NCBI RefSeq assembly: GCF_011383005.1
Contig: NZ_CP049935.1
Coordinates: 186,001-250,000, forward strand
Length of the DNA stretch: 64,000 nucleotides
Direction: 5' to 3'
Origin: Phycicoccus sp. HDW14
GTDB taxonomy: Bacteria; Actinomycetota; Actinomycetes; Actinomycetales; Dermatophilaceae
The translations under genes were made by a program, and so were the position numbers. A model generated the notes under the pieces. That model was not told where the DNA came from and searched no databases. It saw nothing but the letters and a program-made list of their open reading frames with translations. The stretch's first letter is position 1; every line of letters begins with the position of its first letter. This document shows, piece after piece, positions 9,323 to 22,843 of this stretch.

Positions 9323-10494
9323 GGCGGCCCACGCTCCGGGTGCCCGAGCGGCTCCGCGGCCTGCCGCGCTGGGCCGGCGTCGTGGCCGGTGTCGTCGCGG
9401 TGGCCCTCGTCGCCGCGGCCGTCGTCCTCTGGCCGCGCACCGAGCCGGTGCGGGTCAGCGCCGACTTCGTCCGCGCGGTCGGGCTCTTCCCGGGCTCGGA
9501 CGTGCGCATCCTCGGGGTCAAGGTCGGGGAGGTCACCGACGTGCGGCCGTCCGGCGACCACGTCCGCGTCGACCTCGAGTTCACCTCCGAGCACCCGGTG
9601 CCGGCCGACGCGCAGGCCGCGGTCGTCGCCCCGTCGCTCGTCAGCGACCGGTACGTCCAGCTCCTGCCGGTGTTCACGAAGGGCGCCCGGATGCGCACCG
9701 GCGCGCACATCCCGCTCGAGCGCACCGCGGTGCCCGTCGAGCTGGACCGGGTGAGCCAGAGCCTCGACGACCTCATGGTCGCGCTCGGGCCGAAGGGGGC
9801 CAACGCCGACGGCGCGCTGTCGCGGGTGCTCGAGACCGGGGCGGCCAACCTCGACGGCAACGGCCAGAGCCTCCACGACACCACCGTCAACCTCTCCCGC
9901 GCGGTGCAGACCTTCTCCGAGGGCCGGGGCGACCTCTTCTCGACGGTGAAGAACCTCAACACCTTCACCGAGACCCTCGCGGCGAACGACCAGCAGGTCC
10001 GCCGGCTCAACACCAACCTCGCGTCGGTGACCACGGCCCTCGACAGCGAGCGCGACGACCTGTCCGCCGCCCTCGCCAACCTCGCCGTCGCCCTCGACCA
10101 GATCACCTCGTTCGTCAAGGACAACCGGGCCCTGCTCAAGGACGACGTCGCGAGGCTCACCGACGTCACGGGCGCCGTCGTCGACGAGCGCAAGGCCCTC
10201 GCCGAGACCCTCGACGACGCGCCGGTCGCCCTCTCCAACCTCCAGCTGGCCTACGATCCGAAGAACGGCACCCTCGACACCCGGGCCACGATCCAGGGCA
10301 CCGACACGCCGGGCCTGCTGCTCTGCTCGATCATCACCGGCCCGACCGGCACGGGGAACACCGACCTCTGCAAGGACTCCGGCCTGCTCGACCTCAAGCT
10401 GCCCGACCTCCTCGGCCGGCTCACCGGCTCGTCCGGTGCCTCGCCCGGCCTGCTGGGCGGCGCCGACCCGACCCTGGGAGGGCTGCTCGGATGA
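9319..10494 (+). CDS. Mce family protein, MceD position
   Basis: A 391-residue Mce protein. The ATG at 9319 overlaps the previous stop; an upstream in-frame codon at 9265 exists but would overlap the previous gene by almost 60 bases. The anchor is VVAGVVAVALVAAAVVLW, and the MCE domain lies around SDVRILGVKVGEVTDV. A long helical part is followed by a Gly/Leu-rich C-terminal tail. It overlaps the following lipoprotein gene by ATGA. Confidence 0.9.
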   Translation: MRRPTLRVPERLRGLPRWAGVVAGVVAVALVAAAVVLWPRTEPVRVSADFVRAVGLFPGSDVRILGVKVGEVTDVRPSGDHVRVDLEFTSEHPVPADAQAAVVAPSLVSDRYVQLLPVFTKGARMRTGAHIPLERTAVPVELDRVSQSLDDLMVALGPKGANADGALSRVLETGAANLDGNGQSLHDTTVNLSRAVQTFSEGRGDLFSTVKNLNTFTETLAANDQQVRRLNTNLASVTTALDSERDDLSAALANLAVALDQITSFVKDNRALLKDDVARLTDVTGAVVDERKALAETLDDAPVALSNLQLAYDPKNGTLDTRATIQGTDTPGLLLCSIITGPTGTGNTDLCKDSGLLDLKLPDLLGRLTGSSGASPGLLGGADPTLGGLLG

Positions 10495-11719
10495 ACCGCA
10501 CCCGCACCCGCACCGCGGCGACCGCGCTGCTCAGCGTCCTCGCCCTCGTCGTCCTCGCCGGATGCTCGAGCGTCTACGACCTCCCGCTGCCCGGCGGGCC
10601 GCGCGCCGAGGGGCGCCAGATCACCGTCGAGGCCGAGTTCGCCGACGTCCTCGACCTCGTGCCGCGCTCGTCGGTCAAGGTCGACGAGGTGACCGTCGGC
10701 GAGGTCACCGGCGTCGCGCTCGACGGCTGGACCGCCCGCGTGACGATGCGCATCCCGGCCGCGAGCACGCTCCCCGACGACACCCGCGCCGAGCTCAAGC
10801 AGACCTCGCTCCTCGGCGAGAAGTACATCGCCCTCGAGCGCCCCGAGAGCGGCGGCACCGGCACCCTCGCCGACGGCGACCTCATCCCCCTGGCCCGCAC
10901 CGGGCGCAACCCCGAGGTCGAGGAGGTCCTCTCGGCGCTCTCGATGCTGCTCAACGGCGGCGGGGTCGGCCAGCTGAAGATCATCGAGTCCGAGCTGAAC
11001 GACGCGATGCGCGGCAACCACGAGGAGATCGACAGCCTCATCACCCAGCTCGACACCTTCGTCGGCGGCCTCGACGAGCAGAAGGCCGAGATCATCCGGG
11101 CCATCGACGGCATCGACCGGCTCAGCGCCTCGCTCGCGGAGCGCAAGGACCAGCTCGCGGCCGTGCTCCAGGAGCTGCCGAAGGGGCTGGCGATCCTCGC
11201 CGACCAGCGCGAGCAGCTGACCTCGATGCTCACGGCCCTCAGCCGGCTCGGGAAGGTCGGCAGCACGGTCATCGAGGCCTCGCGCGACGACGTCCTGGCG
11301 AACCTCGCGGCGCTCAAGCCGGTGCTCGCGCAGCTGAACAAGGCCGGCGACGACCTGCCGAGGTCGCTCCAGCTGCTGCTGACCTACCCGTTCCCCGACT
11401 CCTCGCTGCAGGCCATCAAGGGCGACTACACGAACCTGCGCGTCACGGCCGACCTCGACCTGCGCCACCTCACCCTGCCGACGCCGACCGGGCTGCCGAG
11501 CCTGCCGATCCCGACGACCCTGCCGACGCTGCCCATCCCGAGCCTCCCGGTCCCCACCATCACCGTGCCCCTGCCCAGCCTCCCGCTGCCGACGAAGAGC
11601 CTGCCGCTGCCGACGAAGTCGGGTGGCCCGCTCTGCCCGCCGATCTGCATCGGCAGCGCCGCGGCCACCTCGGGCGAGGACACGTCGTGGACCACCCTCT
11701 ACACCGGGGGCAGCCGTGA
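10491..11719 (+). CDS. Mce family lipoprotein, MceE position (frame break at 3' end)
   Basis: The fifth Mce protein carries a lipoprotein signal peptide with lipobox LAGC (Cys25), as is typical of MceE. The MCE domain is around SVKVDEVTVGEVTGVAL. After the helical region comes a low-complexity tail of LP-T/S-LP-x-P repeats (about 11478-11620) and a Cys-Pro-Pro-x-Cys segment. As printed, the frame runs past the next gene. Adding one G to the run at 11706-11710 gives a stop at 11717-11719 and a GTGA overlap with the next gene, the same junction style as elsewhere in the operon. About 409 residues when restored. Confidence 0.87.
11577..11618 (+). repeat. 21-bp tandem duplication in the Pro-rich tail of the MceE-like gene
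   Basis: Two adjacent 21-base units (11577-11597 and 11598-11618) differ at one base and encode SLPLPTK twice. They sit inside a longer stretch of degenerate LP-rich repeats. Confidence 0.85.
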
Positions 11720-12978
11720 TCCGCCGGCTCACCAAGGTCCAGCTCGCGCTGTTCCTCGTCATCACGATCGTGGCCACCTCCTACCTGTCGGCGCGCTACG
11801 TCGGCCTCACCGAGCGGGTCCTCGGCGGCGGCCCGACCGTCGTCGCCGACCTCCAGAGCTCCGGCGGCATCTTCGAGGGCGCCGAGGTCACCTACCGCGG
11901 CGTGCGCGTCGGCCGGGTCTCCGAGCTCAGCCTCAGCGCCGACGGCGTCCGGGTCCACGCCCGCCTCGACCGGGGCACCGAGGTCCCCGAGGACACCCTC
12001 GCCGTCGTCGAGAACCGCTCGGCCGTGGGGGAGCAGTACCTCGACCTGCAGCCCCGCTCCGACGGGTCGCCCTACCTTGCCGACGGTGACGTCATCGCCC
12101 GCGAGAACACCGCGACACCGCTGCGGGTCGACCAGCTGCTGCTCGACGTCGACCGCACCGTCCGCTCGGTGCCCAAGGACGACCTCAGCACCGTCGTCGA
12201 CGAGCTCGGCACCGGCTTCGAGGGCACCGGCGACGACCTCGGCCGGCTCATCGACAACGGAGATGCGTTGACCCGCAGCGCGATCCAGGCGCTGCCCGAC
12301 ACCATCGCCCTGCTGAAGTCGGGCAAGGTCGTCCTCGACACGCAGCGCGACACGGCCTCGCAGATCAAGGACTTCTCCGGCGACCTGGCCCGCATCTCCG
12401 AGACCCTCAAGGCCTCCGACCCCGACCTGCGGGTCGTCCTCGACCGCGGCACGGTGGCGTCCAAGGAGCTCGAGGGCGTCGTCAAGGAGAACCGCGAGTC
12501 GCTCGGCACGCTCATCGCCAACCTCGTGACGATCGGACAGGTCACGAGCGCCCGGGTCGACGGCATCGACCAGCTGCTCATCACCTATCCCGAGGTGGTC
12601 GCCGGCGGCTACACGGTGGTGCCCGGCGACGGGTCCGCGCACTTCGGCCTCCAGCTCGCCCAGTCGCCCGCGCCCTGCACGAAGGGCTACGGCGGCACGA
12701 CGAGGACGGACCCGAACAAGACCTTCGGCCTGCCGCCGGTGAACACCGCCGCGCGCTGCACCCTGCCGCGCGGCTCGGCCTCGACCGTGCGCGGGGCGCA
12801 GAACGCCCCCGGAGCCCGCCCGGCCGGCAGCGCGAGCTACGCGATCGCCTATGGTTCCGACCCGGTGCCGCTCGGGACCACGGCCTACGGAGCGCCCACC
12901 CGCGTCGTGGCACCGCTCGCTCCCGCCGGAAGCGCCGCGGGGTCGTGGTCCTGGATCATGGAGGAGGCAGCCCGATGA
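11716..12978 (+). CDS. Mce family protein, MceF position
   Basis: A 420-residue Mce protein starting at GTG 11716. The N-terminal anchor is VQLALFLVITIVATSYLSA and the MCE domain is around AEVTYRGVRVGRVSEL. The helical region ends near ITYPEVVAGGYTVVPGDG, followed by a polar tail with two cysteine-containing segments. It completes a canonical A-to-F set and overlaps the first Mce-associated gene by ATGA. Confidence 0.9.
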   Translation: MIRRLTKVQLALFLVITIVATSYLSARYVGLTERVLGGGPTVVADLQSSGGIFEGAEVTYRGVRVGRVSELSLSADGVRVHARLDRGTEVPEDTLAVVENRSAVGEQYLDLQPRSDGSPYLADGDVIARENTATPLRVDQLLLDVDRTVRSVPKDDLSTVVDELGTGFEGTGDDLGRLIDNGDALTRSAIQALPDTIALLKSGKVVLDTQRDTASQIKDFSGDLARISETLKASDPDLRVVLDRGTVASKELEGVVKENRESLGTLIANLVTIGQVTSARVDGIDQLLITYPEVVAGGYTVVPGDGSAHFGLQLAQSPAPCTKGYGGTTRTDPNKTFGLPPVNTAARCTLPRGSASTVRGAQNAPGARPAGSASYAIAYGSDPVPLGTTAYGAPTRVVAPLAPAGSAAGSWSWIMEEAAR

Positions 12979-13460
12979 CGCGCACGGTGCGCCTGCTGTG
13001 GGCGCTCGTGGCCCTCGTCGTGCTCGCGACGGTGGTGCTCGCGGCGACCCGCGGACGGGCCTGGTACGACGCCCGGCAGGTGCAGCAGGCCCAGCGCGAG
13101 GCGCTCGCGGCCGGCCGCCAGCTCGCGGTGAACTTCGCGACGCTCGACTACCGCAAGGTCGACGAGGACACCGACCGGGTCAAGCAGGGGGCGACCGGCG
13201 AGTTCCTCGACAGCTACACGACGAGTCTCACCGACCTGCGCAAGGTCGTCACCGACAACAGGTCGACCTCGCGGGTCGAGCGGGCCGAGGCCGCGCTGGT
13301 CTCCGGCGACCGCGACTCGGCCCAGGTCATCGTCGGGGTCGTCGCGCCGACGTCGAACAGCAACGCCCCGGACGGCGAGACCAAGACCTACCGGATCAAG
13401 CTCGGCCTGCGCGAGGTCGGCGGCACGTGGAAGGTGGAGCGCCTTGAGTTCGTCGGATGA
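12975..13460 (+). CDS. Mce-associated membrane protein
   Basis: A 161-residue protein with one N-terminal membrane helix (LLWALVALVVLATVVLAAT) and an extracytoplasmic domain of the kind found at the end of actinobacterial mce operons (Mam or Mas proteins). Such proteins are thought to stabilise the Mce complex; the exact role is not shown by the sequence. It starts within the stop of the MceF-like gene and overlaps the next gene by ATGA. Confidence 0.82.
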   Translation: MTRTVRLLWALVALVVLATVVLAATRGRAWYDARQVQQAQREALAAGRQLAVNFATLDYRKVDEDTDRVKQGATGEFLDSYTTSLTDLRKVVTDNRSTSRVERAEAALVSGDRDSAQVIVGVVAPTSNSNAPDGETKTYRIKLGLREVGGTWKVERLEFVG

Positions 13461-14231
13461 CCGCCGCCGCCCCCGGGTGGCCGGCCAGCGCCGCCGGCAC
13501 GGCCGGCCCGCGGCGGGCCCGAGGCTCCGGGGGCGACCCCCGAGGTGACGCCGGAGGTCTCCGGACCGGCCGCCGCCGCCCCCTCCGAGGCGCCCACTCC
13601 CGAACCCGCGCAGACCGACGCCGTCGGGACCGAGCCCGCCGGGACCGAGCCCGTCGTCGAGGAGGCCGACGACACCTCGGGCGCAGACGCGGACGCCGAC
13701 ACCGATCCCGACATCGACCCCGCTGGGCACTCGGGGCAGCGGACCCGTCGACGCCTGCCCGCCGGGGCCGGTGCGCCGCTGGCCGCCCTCGTGCTCGCCC
13801 TGGTCGCCCTCGCCCTCGTGCTCAGCGTCTCGCTGCGCGACCCGCACGCCCGCGAGGCCGACGCCCGGGCGGCGACGGCCGCGGCCCGCTCCAGCCTCGA
13901 GCAGCTGTTGTCCTACAGCTACCAGACCCTCGACCAGCAGGCCGCCGCCAACGCCGCGCTCCTGACCGGAGCCTTCAAGGGCGAGTACGCCAAGACGATG
14001 AGCACGACGATCGCGCCGGTGGCCGTCAAGGACGAGGTCACGGTGCGGGCGCGCAGCTACGAGGCGGGCGTCATGGGGCAGACCCCGGACACCGTCACCG
14101 TGCAGGTCTTCCTCAACCAGGCCAAGACCGCCAAGGGCGAGGAGCAGCCCTCCGTGGACCAGAACCGGGTCATCGCGACGATGCGCCGGGTCGACGGCCG
14201 GTGGCTCATCGAGAAGCTCTCGGCGTACTGA
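13457..14231 (+). CDS. Second Mce-associated membrane protein (5' end disturbed)
   Basis: Reliable coding begins by 13545 and runs to 14231: an acidic Pro/Ala/Glu-rich segment, a membrane helix (APLAALVLALVALALVLSV) and a Mce-associated extracytoplasmic domain ending RWLIEKLSAY. An ATG at 13457 overlaps the preceding stop as elsewhere in the operon. Reaching the main frame from it requires two extra bases, plausibly one in the C-run 13470-13474 and one in the G or C runs between 13515 and 13533. Alternatively translation starts at GTG 13545. Restored length from 13457 would be about 258 residues. The start is therefore uncertain; the body is not. Confidence 0.7.
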
Positions 14232-14557
14232 CGAGGCCACCGGTCACGCACGCGGCACGCCCGAATTCCCCGGATCGCTTGACGGGAGGGGGGCGGGGGC
14301 CATCCTGTTCGCGTCGCCCGCTCGCGCGGGACGGCCGCACCGGGAGCCGAGGGGCTTGACGCGGTTGGACGGTGCTGCCTTCTTCGGGTATGCTATCTCT
14401 TTGCGCTGCCCCTAACCTTCCCCCGCTCGTCGATGAGCCGTTCCACCGCCATGCCCCCGGCTGTCCCGGGAGACCTGCGCGTGGAGTGGTCCATGACGGT
14501 CGGTCCGGTCGGGAGCCGCCAGCCCGCACGTCAGACCAGGCCTGGAAGGAACTCTCC
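14232..14557 (+). promoter_or_regulatory. rpoB upstream region and leader
   Basis: A 326-base gene-free stretch. The first 130 bases hold nothing recognisable. The rpoB promoter is at 14365-14394. The remaining 160 bases form an untranslated leader that ends in GGAAGGA (14544-14550) before the TTG start codon. Confidence 0.6.
14365..14394 (+). promoter_or_regulatory. rpoBC promoter
   Basis: TTGGAC (14365-14370), an 18-base spacer and TATGCT (14389-14394), the best -10 in the window. The architecture matches the ribosomal-protein promoters here. Confidence 0.7.
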
Positions 14558-17500
14558 TTGGCTGCCTCGCGCACCACGTCGAATCCCATGAACTCCGCCC
14601 GGACGGCTTCGGGCCGTCTGTCCTTCGCCAAGATCCGGGAGCCCCTCGAGGTCCCCGACCTCCTGGCCCTCCAGACCGAGAGCTTCGACTGGCTGCTCGG
14701 GAACGAGCGCTGGCAGGAGCGCGTCGCCGCCGCCCTGGAGGCCGGCCGCGACGACGTCCCCGAGCGCTCCGGCCTCGAGGAGATCTTCGAGGAGATCTCG
14801 CCCATCGAGGACTTCAGCGGCTCGATGTCGCTGAGCTTCCGCGACCACCGCTTCGAGGACGTCAAGTACTCGATCGAGGACTGCAAGGAGCGCGACCAGA
14901 CCTACTCCGCGCCCCTGTTCGTCACCGCGGAGTTCATGAACAACACCACCGGTGAGATCAAGAGCCAGACGGTCTTCATGGGCGACTTCCCGCTCATGAC
15001 CGAGCGCGGCACCTTCATCATCAACGGCACCGAGCGCGTCGTCGTCTCCCAGCTGGTCCGCAGCCCGGGCGTCTACTTCGAGCGCACCCCCGACAAGACG
15101 TCCGACAAGGACATCTACTCGGCCAAGGTCATCCCGAGCCGCGGTGCGTGGCTCGAGTTCGAGATCGACAAGCGCGACATGGTCGGCGTCCGCGTCGACC
15201 GCAAGCGCAAGCAGTCGGTCACCGTGCTGCTCAAGGCCCTCGGCATGACCGAGGCCGAGATCCTCGAGCAGTTCGGCGAGTACGAGTCGATGCGGCTCAC
15301 CCTGGAGAAGGACAACACGACCGACCAGGACGACGCGCTGCTCGACATCTACCGCAAGCTGCGTCCGGGCGAGCCGCCGACCAAGGAGGCCGCGCAGACC
15401 CTGCTCGACAACCTCTACTTCAACGGCAAGCGCTACGACCTGGCCAAGGTCGGCCGGTACAAGATCAACAAGAAGCTCGGCATCGACAGCGAGCTGAGCC
15501 ACTCGACCCTCGCCATCGAGGACGTCGTCGCGACGATCAAGTACATCGTGGCCCTGCACGCCGGCGAGGAGACCCTCCCGGGCCAGCGCAAGGGCGAGGC
15601 CGTCGACGTGCGCGTCGAGACCGACGACATCGACCACTTCGGCAACCGTCGCCTGCGCAACGTCGGCGAGCTCATCCAGAACCAGGTCCGCACCGGCCTG
15701 TCCCGGATGGAGCGCGTCGTCCGCGAGCGGATGACGACCCAGGACGTCGAGGCGATCACGCCGCAGACGCTCATCAACATCCGCCCGGTCGTGGCGTCCA
15801 TCAAGGAGTTCTTCGGCACCAGCCAGCTCTCCCAGTTCATGGACCAGAACAACCCGCTCGCCGGCCTGACGCACAAGCGTCGCCTGTCGGCGCTCGGCCC
15901 GGGTGGTCTCTCCCGCGACCGCGCCGGCATGGAGGTCCGCGACGTCCACCCGTCGCACTACGGCCGCATGTGCCCGATCGAGACCCCTGAGGGCCCGAAC
16001 ATCGGCCTCATCGGCTCGCTCGCGTCCTACGGGCGGATCAACTCCTTCGGCTTCATCGAGACCCCGTACCGCAAGGTCACCGAGGGGCGCGTCACCGACG
16101 AGATCCACTACCTGTCGGCCGACGAGGAGGACGAGCACGTCATCGCCCAGGCCAACGCCACGCTGACCGACGACGGCCAGCGCTTCGCTCACGAGCGCGT
16201 GCTCGTGCGCGTCAAGGGCGGCGAGGTCGAGTACATCCCGGGCGACGACGTCGACTACATCGACGTCTCCCCCGCCAGATGGTCTCGGCGGCCACCGCGC
16301 TCATCCCGTTCCTCGAGCACGACGACGCCAACCGTGCCCTCATGGGCTCGAACATGCAGCGCCAGGCCGTCCCGCTCGTGCGGGCCGAGGCCCCGCTCGT
16401 CGGCACCGGCATGGAGTACCGCGCCGCGGTCGACTCCGGTGACGTCGTCGTCGCCGAGAAGGCCGGCGTCGTCACGGAGGTCTCCGCCGACCTCGTCACC
16501 GTCGCCGGTGACGACGGCACGACCCGCACCTACCGGATCGCCAAGTTCGACCGCTCGAACCAGGGCAACAGCTACAACCAGGTCGTGCGCGTCGACGAGG
16601 GCCAGCGGCTCGAGGCCGGCCAGCTCATCGCCGACGGTCCCGCGACCGAGGGCGGCGAGATGGCGCTCGGGCGCAACCTGCTCGTGGCGTTCATGCCGTG
16701 GGAGGGCCACAACTACGAGGACGCGATCATCCTCAGCCAGCGCCTGGTGCAGGACGACGTCCTCTCCTCGATCCACATCGAGGAGCACGAGGTCGACGCG
16801 CGCGACACCAAGCTCGGCCCCGAGGAGATCACCCGGGACATCCCGAACGTCTCCGAGGACGTCCTGGCCGACCTCGACGAGCGCGGCATCATCCGCATCG
16901 GTGCCGAGGTCCGCGACGGCGACCTGCTCGTCGGCAAGGTCACGCCCAAGGGCGAGACCGAGCTGACCCCGGAGGAGCGCCTGCTGCGCGCCATCTTCGG
17001 CGAGAAGGCCCGCGAGGTCCGCGACACCTCCCTCAAGGTCCCCCACGGCGAGACCGGCACCGTCATCGGCGTCAAGGTCTTCGACAAGGACGAGGGCGAC
17101 GAGCTGCCCCCGGGTGTCAACCAGCTGGTCCGCGTCTACGTCGCGAACAAGCGGAAGATCACCGACGGTGACAAGCTCGCCGGCCGTCACGGCAACAAGG
17201 GTGTCATCTCCAAGATCCTCCCGGTCGAGGACATGCCCTTCCTCGAGGACGGCACGCCCGTCGACGTCGTCCTCAACCCGCTCGGTGTCCCCGGCCGCAT
17301 GAACGTCGGCCAGATCCTCGAGCTGCACCTCGGCTGGGCCGCCAGCCGCGGCTGGGAGATCGAGGGCACGCCCGAGTGGGCCGAGCTCATCCCGCAGGAC
17401 GCGCGCCAGGCCCCGGCCGGCACGCGTGTCGCCTCGCCGGTCTTCGACGGCGTGCGCGAGGACGAGATCATCGGCCTCCTGGACTCGACGACCAAGACGC

Positions 17501-18045
17501 GCGACGGCGTGCGGCTCATCGACGGCACGGGCAAGTCCCGGCTGTTCGACGGCCGCTCCGGCGAGCCGTTCCCGGAGCCGGTCTCGGTCGGCTACATGTA
17601 CATCCTCAAGCTGCACCACCTCGTGGACGACAAGATCCACGCGCGCAGCACGGGTCCCTACTCGATGATCACCCAGCAGCCGCTCGGCGGTAAGGCCCAG
17701 TTCGGTGGCCAGCGCTTCGGTGAGATGGAGGTCTGGGCCCTCGAGGCGTACGGCGCGGCCTACGCGCTCCAGGAGCTGCTCACGATCAAGTCCGACGACG
17801 TCAACGGCCGCGTGAAGGTCTACGAGGCCATCGTCAAGGGCGACAACATCCCCGAGCCCGGCATCCCCGAGTCCTTCAAGGTGCTCATCAAGGAGATGCA
17901 GTCCCTCTGCCTCAACGTGGAGGTGCTGTCCAGCGACGGCTCCACCATCGAGATGCGCGAGGCGGAGGACGACGTCTTCCGTGCCGCCGAGGAGCTCGGC
18001 ATCGACCTGTCCCGGCGCGAGCCGAGCAGCGTCGAAGAGGTCTGA
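14558..18045 (+). CDS. rpoB: RNA polymerase beta subunit (one-base frame break inside)
   Basis: The catalytic beta subunit of RNA polymerase, about 1162 residues when restored. The TTG start at 14558 fits the actinobacterial N-terminus MAASRT and has GGAAGGA upstream. The rifampicin region begins at Ser422; Asp429, His439 and Ser444 (equivalents of M. tuberculosis D435, H445, S450) are the sensitive-type residues. After DVDYIDVSP the frame shifts: the C-run 16269-16273 has five bases where six are needed for the expected P-R-Q-M-V-S. Coding then continues intact to 18045. An essential gene cannot be truly broken here, so a sequence error is inferred. A hairpin separates it from rpoC. Confidence 0.95.
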
Positions 18046-18053
18046 CAGGTGCA

Positions 18054-18082
18054 GGGCCGGGACGCCCCGTGCGTCCCGGCCC
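18054..18082 (+). terminator. Hairpin between rpoB and rpoC
   Basis: An 11-bp perfect stem (18054-18064 with 18072-18082) starting nine bases after the rpoB stop. It may be a partial terminator or an RNA processing site in the rpoBC transcript. Confidence 0.5.
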
Positions 18083-18146
18083 GCCACCCACCGTCACACC
18101 ACCGGTCAGACCACAGACGCAAGTCAGTAACGAAAGAAGGAACCAC

Positions 18147-22034
<3,888 letters not shown>

Positions 22035-22050
22035 GTCGCCGCTCCGCCGC

Positions 22051-22093
22051 ACGGGCGGGCACCACGGTGGGAGACCACCGGGTGCCCGCCCGT
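22051..22093 (+). terminator. Terminator after rpoC
   Basis: Long GC hairpin: 22051-22070 pairs with 22075-22093, with one bulged A and a GAGA loop. Confidence 0.8.
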
Positions 22094-22131
22094 CGGCGTT
22101 CCGGGCGGCGCGGCCCGGCGAACGGGCGCCC

Positions 22132-22137
22132 TAGGGT
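22132..22137 (+). promoter_or_regulatory. -10 box, probable leaderless start
   Basis: TAGGGT lies six bases before the ATG at 22144. Transcription would begin at or near the start codon, giving a leaderless mRNA, which is common in actinobacteria. Confidence 0.5.
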
Positions 22138-22143
22138 GACCGG

Positions 22144-22839
22144 ATGAGCGAGCCGCCGGTGACGCTGGCCCGCGAGGACACCCCGTCGGGCGAGGTGGCG
22201 CTGCGCCGGCGCGACGGCGTGCTCGAGCTCGTCGTCGACGGCGCCTTCGCGATGGACACCGTCGACACCTCCACCGAGGTGCTGCTCGCCACCGAGGCGC
22301 TGCGCCGCCACCGCGCGCCGGCCCGCGTGCTCGTCGGCGGCCTGGGGCTGGGCTTCACCACCCGGGCGGTGCTCGAGGACCCCCGGGTCCGCCACGTCGA
22401 CGTCGTCGAGCTCGCCGAGCCGCTCGTGCGCTGGGCCCGCGGCGGGGTGGTCGACGAGCTGGCCGGTCTCGAGGGCCCCTGCTGCGCCCTCCACGTCGCC
22501 GACGTCGCCGACGTGCTGCGCGGGTCCGGCCCGCCGAACGGCCCGTGGGACGTCGTGCTCCTCGACGTCGACAACGGCCCCGACTTCCTCGTGCACGCCG
22601 GCAACGCCGCACTGTACGAGGCGGACTCGCTCGCCCGGGCCCGCGAGGTGCTGGCCCCCGGCGGCCTGCTCGTCGTCTGGTCCTCGCACCGGGCTCCCCG
22701 CCTGCTGGCCGCCCTCCAGGAGGTTGCCGGCCCGGGGGAGGCCGCCCGCGAGGTCGTCCTCCCGGTGCACCGGGACGGACGGGACCTCGACTACGCGCTG
22801 TACTCGTTCGCGCGGGCCCCCGCCGCCGGGGGAGGATGA
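22144..22839 (+). CDS. Spermidine-synthase-like (SpeE-fold) protein
   Basis: A 231-residue Rossmann-fold protein related to SpeE-type aminopropyl- or methyl-transferases. The nucleotide-binding glycine loop is seen as VLVGGLGLGFTTRAVL, followed by the acidic VDVVELAEP strand end and the LLDVDNGPDF segment where true SpeE has its catalytic aspartate region. Because the polyamine-pocket residues are not clearly present, a polyamine substrate should not be assumed. No ribosome-binding site is visible, which fits a leaderless transcript. It lies five bases upstream of an acetyltransferase gene and is probably cotranscribed with it. Confidence 0.72.
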   Translation: MSEPPVTLAREDTPSGEVALRRRDGVLELVVDGAFAMDTVDTSTEVLLATEALRRHRAPARVLVGGLGLGFTTRAVLEDPRVRHVDVVELAEPLVRWARGGVVDELAGLEGPCCALHVADVADVLRGSGPPNGPWDVVLLDVDNGPDFLVHAGNAALYEADSLARAREVLAPGGLLVVWSSHRAPRLLAALQEVAGPGEAAREVVLPVHRDGRDLDYALYSFARAPAAGGG

Positions 22840-22843
22840 CCCG

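Noticed and set aside
14422-15739. Rifampicin- or streptomycin-resistance alleles in rpoB and rpsL
   Set aside because: The main resistance positions (RpoB Asp429, His439, Ser444; S12 Lys43) carry the sensitive-type residues.
16269-16273. Programmed ribosomal frameshift in rpoB
   Set aside because: No slippery heptamer or downstream pseudoknot is evident, and the same kind of one-base loss occurs in many unrelated genes of the window. A sequence error is the simpler explanation.
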